Below are positions 43,257 through 53,242 of a DNA stretch of 64,000 bases, one piece after another. The DNA comes from Plasmodiophora brassicae (Eukaryota > Endomyxa > Phytomyxea > Plasmodiophorida > Plasmodiophoridae), in assembly GCA_039704465.1 (NCBI GenBank), contig JASFAU010000013.1, positions 930,001-994,000 of the forward strand, given 5' to 3'. Every line of letters begins with the position of its first letter. The stretch's first letter is position 1. Under the pieces are notes generated by a model. It searched no databases. It was not told the DNA's origin and saw only the letters and a list, made by a program, of their open reading frames with translations. The position numbers and the translations under genes are program-made.

Positions 43257-45688
43257 TAATAGTCCCCTTTTAGCCGCACCGGGAACGGGCTGCGGGCTTG
43301 TCTGGGTGGAAGCATTTGGTGTGGCCTAGCAAGAACTGCTTCATCATTAGGCGACAGTCTGTACTCCAGTCGACGAGTCAGGGCGTCAGGTGTCCAATGA
43401 ACGAAATCAACTTCGCTAAGGAATTGGAGTGAACGAATCTGTCGTCGATGTAGCTTGTGGGCAAACGCACGTGCGGCGGCGTCCAGGAACATGAGATCGG
43501 GGTTGAGAAACGCGATCGAGGTTGATGAGGCCTGGTCATCCTCTAGCGTAGCAAAAGGTGCAAAGAAGGACTCGGCGCGCGAATTCAAGGGCGGGGGCTC
43601 CGCAGAGGCGCTCGTACACAGCTGTGCTATTGGAAAGTACGGCCACCCAACTAGGATCCAGGTCAGGGCGACAAAGGTTGCGAACATCAGAAGATTGAGG
43701 CTGTGGCCGTCTCGGAAGCCATCATTGGAGGGAGGCGGCGGGGGCGGCGGGAGAGGCCGTCTCACCCCTCGTCGAACGGGGCCCCAGTTCCGGAAGGAGG
43801 ACATAAGGGGCGTGGACTCGGAGCTTGAACGGGGCAATGATAAGAGATCGGTGCGGCTGGGGGCAACAGTATCATTGAAGGCGGCGACCCCCGGGATGCT
43901 ACCATAATCGAAAGCGGAAGGGCTCGGCCTGTCGTCGATCGCAGCAATGGCAATGTGGCACTCCGGGTGGTCGTCGTTAGCTACGGAAGCCAGCTTGCCG
44001 TCGACAAACACGGATGTAAGCGGCAACGTTTCAAGTGATTCAGCTGAAGGGATGGCAGACGCAGGCGCAGGAACGCTTCGTGCAGGAGGTGAGACCCCAG
44101 CTGAGAGACTATCCCAGCGCTTTACTGTTGCAAATGGTCCCGCCGAAGAGACGAAGGACCCAGACTCATGGACGTCTCCTGTACGGCGTGACATCCCCAC
44201 GAGGGTATCTCCGCGGCGCTGTAGGCGGCGCTGACGCCAATCGATATCTGGGTTTGTATCCGCCAACCAAGGCAGCCCAAGAATGACAGGGTGTTGAGGC
44301 GAGTGGATCATGTTCAGGACGACGTCGCTGTCGAAACATCCGTCGACGGTAGCACGTAGCGGGACGGTTTCCTGAGTTACTGGAGACAGGTGTCGCCCGT
44401 CGATGACGCGAACAGGAATGGCACGCGATTTAGAGCGAACCGGTATTTCGTGGTGACGACAGAACGACCAGTCGATGAAGTTGGAAGTCGCTCCACAGTC
44501 TAACAGGGCGAAAGTGTTGACACGGCGTGAGCCGATAACGAGGCATACAGATACCAACAGATGCGGTATTGAGGGAGACGTCATAAGGAACAGATCAGTG
44601 ACGTGGAGAGGGTTGCCGGACCGCTCGGGACACAGCGATGAGCGGTGGCCAACCTTACGACAGTGCGGGCACGGTGGCCTCTTCGGGCAGGACGCAATAA
44701 AATGCCCAACTTCGCGACAATAGTGGCAAGCCAGGGGTTGTGTCCTTGCATCACCGCCAGCGTTGATGGCGGCGATTGGGTATTTCGACTCAAGATGAGC
44801 CGCCATCTCGAGAATTTTGTCGTAGTCTCTGAAGTTGTAGAAGAACAGCGCTTCGGAGAGCGCAGGGTTCAACGAGAGGCGGAACTTTTCCGCCAAGCGG
44901 GCCGGATTGAGTCTGTACAATGGGTCAAGTCGTTGAAGGTCCTTGTACAAGCGTTGGAATGCCAGTGCGTGGTGAGCGACACCTGCAGTCTGCTTCAGGT
45001 TGTCAAACTTCGCTTCAACCTGCTTGAACGAAGGGCCCGGGAAGTCATGGAGCAGGACGGACGCTACGTCCGCCATAGACGCGTCCGCAGGCAAGTCGAG
45101 GTAAGTCTCAAGGGCCTGACCTTGCAAGGCTGTCGTTAAGACACATTGCACATCGCCGGATAGAGGACTTGTAGACGTTAACGACGTCTGGGTGATCCGA
45201 GAGAACGCAGTCAACCAGCGCGTCGTCGACAGACCATCGCACCCCGAAAAACGCGGAATGTCTTGTGACTGGACAACAATAGACATGAAGGGTGGGCCCG
45301 GAGACACCCGTGGCGCCGGCACTCGAGCCCCAACGGACGAAGCGCCAATATGCTGCGACGTCGAGGAGACGGGGTCATTCCGAGGCGCGCCGCCGGGGTC
45401 CTGCAGAGACGTCGAGGCGGCAGAAACGTGTAGGGACGATAAGGCAGGCGGTGAGTGACGGTCCGAAGAGGACAGAGAGTCGTCGGGCCAATCGGCAGCG
45501 GTACTATTGAGCGAAGGCGGGGTGAGCGGTCGTGCAGGGAGATGATTCGCCAGTGGCAGAACACCCCGCGCGAAGTGCAGCTGCGACAGGGGACCGAGAG
45601 CAAAATCCGACACACCCGCAACATCCGGATTCGCGGACGATGGGACGTCGTCCGCCCATGACGGAATCGGCCCATCGCCTCCTGCCAT
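43136..45688 (-). CDS. A3 Gag-protease with membrane segment and RNase H remnant
   Basis: 850 residues from ATG 45688 (MAGGDGPIPSWADDVPSS). Ser/Pro-rich N terminus; capsid-like domain 140-300; two zinc knuckles, CHYCREVGHFIASC and CPHCRKVGHRSSLC (about 322-353); retroviral-type protease with FALLDCGATSNFIDW (about 394-408) and HPVILGLPWLADTNPD. A Pro run (about 646-653) is followed by a strongly hydrophobic segment, LNLLMFATFVALTWILVGW (about 665-683). A scrap of RNase H tail (HWTPDALTRRLEYRLSPND) comes near 765-783. The frame is open through the end of the element, so Gag and protease are one product without frameshifting, unlike A1. An open 850-codon frame in an element lacking RT suggests recent or maintained function of Gag. 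The extra frame upstream of 45688 is only translated tandem repeat. Confidence 0.9.
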   Translation of the reverse strand: MAGGDGPIPSWADDVPSSANPDVAGVSDFALGPLSQLHFARGVLPLANHLPARPLTPPSLNSTAADWPDDSLSSSDRHSPPALSSLHVSAASTSLQDPGGAPRNDPVSSTSQHIGASSVGARVPAPRVSPGPPFMSIVVQSQDIPRFSGCDGLSTTRWLTAFSRITQTSLTSTSPLSGDVQCVLTTALQGQALETYLDLPADASMADVASVLLHDFPGPSFKQVEAKFDNLKQTAGVAHHALAFQRLYKDLQRLDPLYRLNPARLAEKFRLSLNPALSEALFFYNFRDYDKILEMAAHLESKYPIAAINAGGDARTQPLACHYCREVGHFIASCPKRPPCPHCRKVGHRSSLCPERSGNPLHVTDLFLMTSPSIPHLLVSVCLVIGSRRVNTFALLDCGATSNFIDWSFCRHHEIPVRSKSRAIPVRVIDGRHLSPVTQETVPLRATVDGCFDSDVVLNMIHSPQHPVILGLPWLADTNPDIDWRQRRLQRRGDTLVGMSRRTGDVHESGSFVSSAGPFATVKRWDSLSAGVSPPARSVPAPASAIPSAESLETLPLTSVFVDGKLASVANDDHPECHIAIAAIDDRPSPSAFDYGSIPGVAAFNDTVAPSRTDLLSLPRSSSESTPLMSSFRNWGPVRRGVRRPLPPPPPPPSNDGFRDGHSLNLLMFATFVALTWILVGWPYFPIAQLCTSASAEPPPLNSRAESFFAPFATLEDDQASSTSIAFLNPDLMFLDAAARAFAHKLHRRQIRSLQFLSEVDFVHWTPDALTRRLEYRLSPNDEAVLARPHQMLPPRQARSPFPVRLKGDYYVTTESCWRLSRHQIGLLRSALGTINVHGADRPQSVNPCG

Positions 45689-45714
45689 GAATGCAATACA
45701 ATACGAACGATAGA

Positions 45715-45935
45715 AACGGTACGGCACGGTACGATACGGCACAATACGATACGATACGGCACAAAACGATACGATACGGCACAATACGATCGATACGATA
45801 CGATACGATACGGCACAATACGATACGATACGGCACAATACGATACGATACGGCACAATACGATACGATACGGCACAATACGATACGATACGGCACAATA
45901 CGATACGATACGGCACAATACGATACGAGTCGAGA
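45715..45935. repeat. 20-bp tandem repeat in the A3 leader
   Basis: About nine or ten copies of CGATACGATACGGCACAATA with small variants (one CACAAAACG, one GATCGATACG junction), located between the priming site and the Gag start. All frames are open through it, which creates spurious ORFs of YRIV-type repeats on the minus strand. Confidence 0.93.
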
Positions 45936-45955
45936 CAAGACGACGACAGAAGGTT

Positions 45956-45965
45956 AGTCGGTCAA
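45956..45965 (-). promoter_or_regulatory. Presumed self-priming site of A3
   Basis: TTGACCGACT on the minus strand, two bases after the 5' LTR; exact complement of AGTCGGTCAA inside the LTR. Same arrangement as A1 although the LTRs are otherwise different. Confidence 0.72.
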
Positions 45966-45967
45966 AA

Positions 45968-46110
45968 TGTGACGACAGAGCAAGATGTGTCAACCACACG
46001 GATTGACCGACTGAGGTCGGTCCGCGCCGTGGACGTTTATTGTACCTAGTGCGCTACGAAGGAGCCCAATTTGGTGCCGGCTGAGTCGCCAACACGACTC
46101 AGTCGTGACA
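45968..46110 (-). repeat. A3 5' LTR
   Basis: 143 bp. It holds ACAATAAACG followed about 25 nt later by AGTCGGTCAA (plus coordinates 46003-46012 as TTGACCGACT), complementary to the sequence following the LTR. Confidence 0.94.
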
Positions 46111-47984
46111 CGCGAGCTGATGGAAAGGGACCCATTGTTAACAATGGAGAAACTCCAGAAGCCGGAAACGTTCTGTCTGGTAGACAGAGAAACGAAGCAC
46201 ACAGCCTACCATCTGATGACACTGGATCTGGGACTGAAGACGACGGCAGGCGAACTGATCACTCGCCGGCGCCGATGCCTCGTATGGGACATTCCTGAAA
46301 AGGAAATTATCCTAGGTGAGAGGCTGCTTGACGACTTGGGTATCCACCCAAAGAAGGCCCTGGACGTACTCATTAAGAGCACGCCGATGAAGGGGAATGA
46401 CGTCATGGATGAAGTGCACAATATGGCAAATGAGGTGCCACCTCTCTGGGAAGGGAGGAAGAGGAAACAGAGGATGTGAGGATCGGGGCAGATTCCACAG
46501 ACTCCCTGGAAAGGGAGATGGACGGGATGGTCGAGCTCGCATTGAGGAATGGCCTACCGCAGGCGATGGCAAAATCGCTGCGGAAGCTCGTCAAGAGGTA
46601 CAGGGACGTTTGGCGTATGAGTGTTGGACGATGATCCAGCCAGGGTTACACCATTTGTCACGGAGCTGAAACCAGAGGCGGAACCTTACAGGTGCCGAGC
46701 CAGAAAGTACAGTATGGAGGACAGTGCTTTCATGGAGGAATTCGTTGCCCAATTGAAGAAGTACGGCCTCGTCGTTGAAAACTACAACGCGAAGTGGGCT
46801 TCACCGGTGGTGGTGGTGACGAAGCCAGGGGGCGGAAAGCGGTTCTGTGTTGATCTCAGAGCTGTTAATGCCAAATGTGTCGCCGTGGCGTGGCCTATGC
46901 CACATCAGGAGGCGATACTGAGGAACCTGGCAGGCTCGAGGTTCTGGTTTAAGCTAGACGCGTTCAAAGGCTTCTGGATGATGCCGCTGGATGAAGCGTG
47001 TCGGGAGATCTTCTCCTTCATGACAGATAAGGGGGTGTATAAGCCAACGAGGTCGATGCAGGGGGGAATGAACTCCGCCCCTCAGTATCAAGGGAGGATG
47101 TTTGAGGTGATCGGGGAACTGATGTTTCACAAACTAATCATATGGATCGATGATCTAATGGGGCATGCCCAGAGGGAGGATGATTGGTTCCGAACGTTGG
47201 AACGAACTTTGATGCTAGCCGAACGGCACAACATCAAGTTCAACGTGGAGAAGTGTGAGCTCTTCACGACGGAGGTTAGGTTCTGTGGGAGGATATTCAC
47301 GCCAGAAGGGGTAAGGCACGATCCAGCGAGGATCGAAGCTTTGATGGCGATCCCACAGCCGAGGACAGCAAGGGACTTACAACAATTCCTAATGGCAACT
47401 CAGTGGATGAGCAGGTCCATCCCTGAGTACAACAGGAAGGTACACCTGTTGCAGAGGATATATGAGGATGCGATGAGGGACCAACCTGGCAGGACGAAAG
47501 CCATTGCCAGGAGGGTGCGATTGTGCAAATATGGATGGTCACCCGAACATGCGCTGGCATTCGAGAAACTGAAGATGGCAGTGGCGGACACGGTCCAACT
47601 AGCGTACCCGCGAAAGGACCGGATCCAATGCCTATTCTCGGATGCAAATGAGGTCAACAGCGCGGCGGTAGTCACACAGATTCCGCCTGAGGATTTGGGT
47701 AAACCAGTGCATGGGCAGCGACATGAACCGCTGGGTTTCGTCGGACACAAGTTCGCGGGCCCAGAGCGGAACTGGTCCACGGTGGAAAAGGAAGGGTTCG
47801 CGATCAAGGATGGGATTGACAAACTGGACTATCTCGTTACAACCAACGAGCAGTTTCGTTTGTTCACCGATCATAGGAACCTCGTGAGGATATTCTCACC
47901 AACGGACGCGTCAAAGCCAACGGCGCTGAAACTGCAACGATGGGCATTGGACATACAGAGGGTCAACTACGTCATTGAACACAT

Positions 47985-48168
47985 TGTCGAACAACGTATC
48001 CACTACGACCAGCAGCACATGCCTGCAGCACGTGAACGCCGTCACGCACTCCGCGACTCCGTGCCCGCCGGCGTTGGCAACCGTTACACCGTCGGCGACT
48101 ACGTCGCCACTGTAACGTCCGCCGCACACGCCGTACGTAATATATCCACTCTATTATCGTATTTCTCA
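47985..48168 (+). repeat. C1 5' LTR
   Basis: 184 bp; differs from the 3' LTR at CCGCCGGCG/CCGCGGGCG and GTATTT/GTCTTT. The leader GATTAACAGTCG follows; I do not recognise a standard tRNA-complementary priming site. Confidence 0.93.
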
Positions 48169-48211
48169 GATTAACAGTCGTATAGGCGCAGGCGCTGAGC
48201 CTCTACTCGCC

Positions 48212-51200
48212 ATGGCCGAGCGCCAGGCGACGCCTAACACGGATGACGACCCGCTGCGTCATCTGTCGCTCGAGGAGATCGACACCCGAATTGCCGAAGC
48301 GGAGGCAACGATCGCCAGGCAGGAGAAGATCGACCGCCTCCGCGTCCTGCAGCAGCAGCTGGCGCGTCCGACCAGCCGTCCATCGACCCCGGCCATGCCG
48401 ATCATCGCCGAGGCGCACAGCCGAAGCGACGCAGGCCGACTGCCCATGCCCAAGTTCGACGGTACTCCCGACTCGTTCACGTCCTGGGTTCAGACAGCTG
48501 CACTCTGGTTTCGCAATCGTGGGTACGCGGACGTCATCGGGATCAACGAAGATGGCTCGCCGACTGCGACAACCGGTACGGCACACGACCCAGCTCTCGA
48601 GGCAGCCGCGCGCGAGATTCTACTCGTCCACATGCTGGACCACAAGATCGCGTCCGCGTTGTCTTTGTTTCAGGCAGGCTCGGCTGCCAAGTGCTGGCGC
48701 GTGCTGTTCCAGGCGTACAGCCCGTCGTCGCTGGCATCGGTCGTGCGCGCCGTCCGCGACCTCGTCACGGTCCAGCACATGCCCGGCGAGTCGGTCGCCA
48801 CGTACGCCGCCCGAGTTCAAGCAGCGGCTCATCGCGTCCGGTCGACGGTACCGACCGAGATGCTGTCCCTCACCGACGCATTGGTCGCCGTCCTCATCTT
48901 GGCCAACGCATCATCCGATCTCGACGCCGTCGTCGCTGGCCTGCACAATCGTGCTCTGGACACGCTGCCCAGTGTCTGCGAGGTCGTCGGGTCGTTGACA
49001 AGCGAGGAGATCAGGGTCCAAGACGTGCGGGACCGACACGACGCGTTCCAAACGGCCTACCGCTCCAGTTGCGCCACATCGACGCGTCCCCGTGGACCAC
49101 GACGCAACGAGTCCTGCGTCTTCCATCCCGGATCCAAGCACACTAACGGCGAATGCACGCTGCAACGACACATCTGGTACCGCGACAGCAACGCGAAAAC
49201 CAATACATCCTCACCAACGTCCAACGAGTATCCAACGTCTGGCGCTCATCCGGTCGATCCGGCGCCCGAGCCGATGCGTGCTTTGTCGGCACGCCACGCC
49301 ATCGACGTGTACGCGAACTCAGTAGGCCTACTGGACTCAGCGTGTTCCACGACGATGACGCCCCTGCGCCGACATCTCAGCTGCTATCGCCAAGGCACCG
49401 GACCGGAAGTTGAGCTAGCCGATCTGTCGCGTACGACCACTTCCGGTCGAGGCGTGACGTCATTCGGCATGGATGTCCAGGCGATCGATTCGCTGCACGT
49501 TCCCCGACTTGGCCAAGCGCTAGTATCAGTTGGCCAGCTCACCAGATCAGGTCACAAGATCGTGTTCGACGGCGATACCGCGAAGATCTACTCGGGGGCC
49601 AACTGTACGGCGCCCGTCGGTCAGCCAGTGGCCGTCAGTCAACGAGGACACGATAACCTGTACCGGATTCCATTATCCGCTCCAACCTCCGCGCCCGGCA
49701 CACTTCATTCCGCCCGAGTCTGCTCCTTGATCGCATCCAGCGTCTCATGCCGCGTCGCTAAGGTCACCGCCGCAGCTCCAGCTGTCTGGCACGCTCGAAC
49801 CGGCCACCTGGGTTACGGCAACCTGCGCATCCTGCGCAAACGTTGTCGTGGCATGAAGTTCGACGGGCCAATCCCGAGGCCGCAAGATCGATGTCCATGC
49901 GCTGCATGTTTACTCGCCAAGGGCAAACGGTCATCATTCCCTCCCAGTACGTCGCGCGCGCGTCGTGTTGGCGATCTCGTCCATAGCGATCTGTCCGGAC
50001 GGTGGCCTGTCGTCGGTGTCGGCGGCTTTGAGTACTACCAGGCCATGCTGGACGATTCCTCTCGGTACCTGTCCGTATACCTGCTACGTCGCAAATCGGA
50101 GGCGCTCAACGTCATCAAGCACTATGACGCGCGTCTTCGCAACCAGGAAGGACGTGGTATCCGGACGTTCCAGACTGACGGAGGCGGCGAGTACAACTCC
50201 AAGGCGTGCGTCCTGTTCTACAACGAGTCCGGCATCCTGCACCGCAAATCTGTCCCGTACACGCCCGAGCAGAACGGCCGCGCTGAAAGCGTCAACTACA
50301 CGCTCTGCGGTATCGAAAGCTCAATCCGGTGCCACTCTAGCATGCCGGACTCCACGTGGCCCTGGTCGCTGTCCTACTCTGCGATACTGTACAACATCCA
50401 CCCGAGATCAGTCCTTCCCGGGCGTCGCACATCGTTCGAGGCTGCTCGTCGCGCCCTACCTAACATCTCGGCCCTTCGTGTCTACGGTTGCGATGCCTAT
50501 GCCATGCGACCACATCCAGCCACGAAGAAGCCGAGCAAGTTGGAGCCTCGTCGTGTTCGTGCTGTGTTCATCGGTTTCACGCCCGGCATGAAGGCTTGGC
50601 GGTTCTACGACGTGGACCGGGAAGACACGTTCGAGAGCACGACTGCCGAGTTCCTGGAGACCTCGTTCACATTCGGCTTTGGAAGATCCAGCCCTGCTAG
50701 TTCATCATCAGCGCCACCGTCCAGTCCTGAGTCGAGCTCTACGCCGAACGTTGACACGATCGTCCCGACGCCCGTCTCTTCCGACGCCGTCATGGCACCT
50801 CTACCATCGACGTCAGCATCCTCTCTCGCAGCATCCCCTCCCGAGCCTCCGTCACCTGCCGCTGCGTCATCGCCTTCCGAGATCGTCCGACCGTCGCGCT
50901 CACCGTCTTCTGATGACGTATCCACCGACGAAGATGATGATGACGCTGAAGATGATCCCGACTACGAAGGTTCGGCGTCCAGCAACGACTCTCCCAACGA
51001 AGCTGCCGATCCCGACGTCCACGACAATTCCGATGCTGCTGATATCGTTGACCACAATGTCATCGACGTGCCACGCCCTCGCCGATCGAATCGTCGTCGT
51101 CAACCGCCTGGTGAATGGTGGAAGGCGCCGGAGGCGGCCAATCGTTCGTCGACACGGTGGTCCTCGACGGTCGACGCCTGGTTCATGAATCCGACCCTAA

Positions 51201-53058
51201 CGTCCCCGACACAGCGCCCTCCTCGTCGCTCCAGCCGACTGATCCGGCATTGGCAGCAGGTTGAGGAGCGCCGTCCCGGCATTGGCAGCAGGTTGAGGAG
51301 CGCCGTCTGATCAATCAGGCCATCAGGTCCAACCGTCCGACATCTCGCGGCGCCGCTGCCAAGGCATGTCGAGCCAAGGTATCCGCCCCGATCGACCCAG
51401 CCCGTCTACCACGACCCGACCTGTCGAAGCTGAAAGCGACCGACATTCCCGTACCCAACTCAATGGCCGATGCCCTCTCATCACCTTTCGCTGGTCACTG
51501 GTGGGACGCCGCCGTCACCCAGATGGCAACACTGGACGCCAAGGACACGTTCGGCCCGCTAATCGACCTGCCGAAAAGTAAGATCGCTGTTGGCGCCAAG
51601 TGGGTGTTCCGAGTGAAGTCCTCGCTCAGTGGCAACGGTGGCATCCGCAAGTTCACCGCCCGACTCTGTGCTCAGGGCTTCCGACAACACCCCGGCATCG
51701 ACTTCGACGATACGTTCGCGCCGACCGCCCGTGCCACTGCGTTCCTCGTTATCCTAGCGCTCGCGGCGCAGCACGGCCTGCATCTTCGCCAGGTCGACTG
51801 GGTGGCCGCATACCTGAACGCCGACATGCTCCATGATGTTTACATTCGTCAGCCGGATGGCTTCACCGATCATCACGTCCCGTACCGAGTTCGTCAACTG
51901 CAAAAGGCCCTTTATGGAACGAAACAAGGCGCCGAACGTTGGTACAAGACGCTTCGGGAGATGCTGTTATCACTCGGATTCGAATCGATCATCGCGGACC
52001 CCTGCGTCTTCCGGTACGATCGCGATGGAAAGTTCATGATCATGTCGGTGCACACCGACGACGGTCTGCTCGCGTACAATGACGTCCCGTTCGCGGAATC
52101 CGTTCTCGAAGCTCTCCGATGGCCGAGATCACCGATCAAGGTGAACCGTCGACCCTGCTTGGCATGCGCATCCGACGCGAACCTGGCACCGGCGCCATCA
52201 CCCTTGACCAAGCCGAGTACATCGAGAAGGTGTTGAGCGACTTCAACATGTCGCATTGTCATCCGGTCGACACGCCGCACCAGCCTGGCGTTCACCTATC
52301 AACGACAATGAGTCCACAAAGCGACCTCGACCGCGACGAAATGGCAACCAAGCCGTACCTCAAACTTATTGGCTGCCTGACATGGCTCGCCCATCGATGC
52401 CGTCCCGGCATCGCGTACATAACGAATGTACTGGCCCAATTCTCCTCGAATCCCGGCATCCAGCATTGGCGTGCGGGGCAACGCGTTCTTAAGTACCTCG
52501 CCGGCACCATGACGCACGGCATCCGATACGAACGCCAGCCCGAAGATCGTCTGATCGCATACGCCGACGCTGATTGGGCATCCGACCCTGACACGCGACG
52601 GTCGCGCTCCGGCAACATCATCCTGCTGGCTGGCGGCCCCGTGCACTGGCAGTCACGTCGCCAAGACCTGGGCGCAGTCAAAGTTAGCTTATCGTCCACA
52701 CATGCAGAGATCAAGTCGCTGTGTGCTGTTACCCGCCAGCTGGCCTGGATCCGGTCATTCCTGACCGAAATCGGCTTCGCACGCTCCAGTCCGACGATCG
52801 TATACGAGGACAATCAAGGCGCGAAGGCCTGGTCTGGCTATCGTCGGATGGATGATCGCACGAAGGACATCGAGGTGCAGTTTCACTACACCCGGGAGGC
52901 CGTCGAGGCCAGTTTGATCGTGGTCCACAAGTGCCCGTCCGCCGAGATGGCTGCAGACTACCTCACGAAGCCCGCTCTCAGCACCTCGTATCATGCGAAC
53001 CTGCTCCTGGCCGGCATCATGGACACAAGTCCCAGGCCGTGTGCTGCTGGAAGGGGCG
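48212..53058 (+). pseudogene. C1 Gag-Pol polyprotein (copia), two frame breaks
   Basis: ATG 48212 opens MAERQATPNTDDDPLRHL. Gag is of the UBN2 kind (FTSWVQTAALWFRNRGYADV); the zinc motif is CVFHPGSKHTNGEC (C-x2-H-x4-H-x4-C). The protease reads VGLLDSACSTTM, with Ala where Gly is usual. Integrase has HARTGHLGYGNL ... CPCAAC and D-D-E at HSDLSGRWP, QTDGGGEY and NGRAES. The first break is a 32-bp duplication (51244-51307) that brings a stop at 51310. RT resumes from LINQAIRSNRP through WVFRVK and QVDWVAAYLNADM to the catalytic SVHTDDGLLA (HTDD instead of YVDD). A one-base shift near 52118 precedes LLGMRIRREPGTG and RNase H (AYADADWASDPDTRRS, VSLSSTHAE). The frame is open up to the 3' LTR. Undoing the duplication would leave one short indel. 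Confidence 0.9.
51244..51307 (+). repeat. Exact 32-bp tandem duplication in C1
   Basis: 51244-51275 and 51276-51307 are identical (CCGGCATTGGCAGCAGG...). The length is not a multiple of three, so it shifts the frame between integrase and RT. Confidence 0.95.
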
Positions 53059-53242
53059 TGTCGAACAACGTATCCACTACGACCAGCAGCACATGCCTGC
53101 AGCACGTGAACGCCGTCACGCACTCCGCGACTCCGTGCCCGCGGGCGTTGGCAACCGTTACACCGTCGGCGACTACGTCGCCACTGTAACGTCCGCCGCA
53201 CACGCCGTACGTAATATATCCACTCTATTATCGTCTTTCTCA
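53059..53242 (+). repeat. C1 3' LTR
   Basis: 184 bp partner of the 5' LTR. The end is taken as ...TTTCTCA because both copies agree up to there. Confidence 0.93.

Larger units (their letters stand above)
43114..46110 (-). mobile_element. A3: non-autonomous chromovirus-type element (Gag-protease only)
   Basis: 2997 bp, two 143-bp LTRs that look identical, and 5-bp target duplications CGCGA at 43109-43113 and 46111-46115. The uninterrupted target (GCGCGCGAGCTG) is preserved in B4 near 56935. The polypurine tract AAAAGGGGA precedes the 3' LTR. The interior codes for Gag, protease and a short RNase H remnant; RT, most of RNase H and integrase are missing. Identical LTRs indicate a very recent insertion, so some active partner must supply the enzymes. 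Confidence 0.94.
41759..47984 (+). mobile_element. B3: lineage B retroelement, hit by A3 and cut by C1
   Basis: It starts TGTGCCGGCTCCAAGC at 41759, the same end as B4 shows at 57585. It has leader, Gag, protease, RT and part of RNase H. A3 is inserted at 43114-46110 in the protease region with target duplication CGCGA. The sequence ends at 47984 within RNase H (after NYVIEHI) where the copia LTR begins, and the rest of B3 is not on the far side of C1. Nucleotide identity to B4 is very high over the shared parts. Confidence 0.88.
42977..47984 (+). pseudogene. B3 protease-RT-RNase H, interrupted
   Basis: The protease is in the +1 frame relative to Gag (VVVRINGHEEDYVGVLDSGA) and is split by A3 at 43113, resuming at 46116 (ELMERDPLLTMEKLQKP). 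At about 46450 the frame moves by -1 in a purine run (GGGAAGGGAGGAAG), the same place as in B4. A 2-bp deletion against B4 near 46635 (TTGGACGATG against TTGGACCCGATG) adds another break. RT then reads FCVDLRAVNAKCVAVAWPMP, FKLDAFKGFWMMPLD and the catalytic LIIWIDDLMGHAQ, followed by RNase H (LFSDANEVNSAAVV, FTDHRNLVRIF) to 47984. Confidence 0.85.
47985..53242 (+). mobile_element. C1: Ty1/copia element
   Basis: 5.26 kb with 184-bp LTRs (TGTCGAAC...TTTCTCA) differing by about two bases. The domain order Gag, protease, integrase, RT, RNase H defines copia. The polypurine tract GGAAGGGGCG abuts the 3' LTR. Left flank CACAT is B3 RNase H; right flank is CATGT followed by the 3' untranslated side of B4. 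No clean target duplication exists and the two flanks come from different elements. Confidence 0.93.

Noticed and set aside
45715..45935. Regularly repeated units that might suggest a CRISPR array
   Set aside because: Units are directly adjacent with no unique spacers, and the host is eukaryotic.
45691..45957. Long open frames made of repeated YRIV/YDTIR peptides on both strands
   Set aside because: They are translations of the 20-bp tandem array, which lacks stops in any frame; the Gag start lies downstream at 45688.
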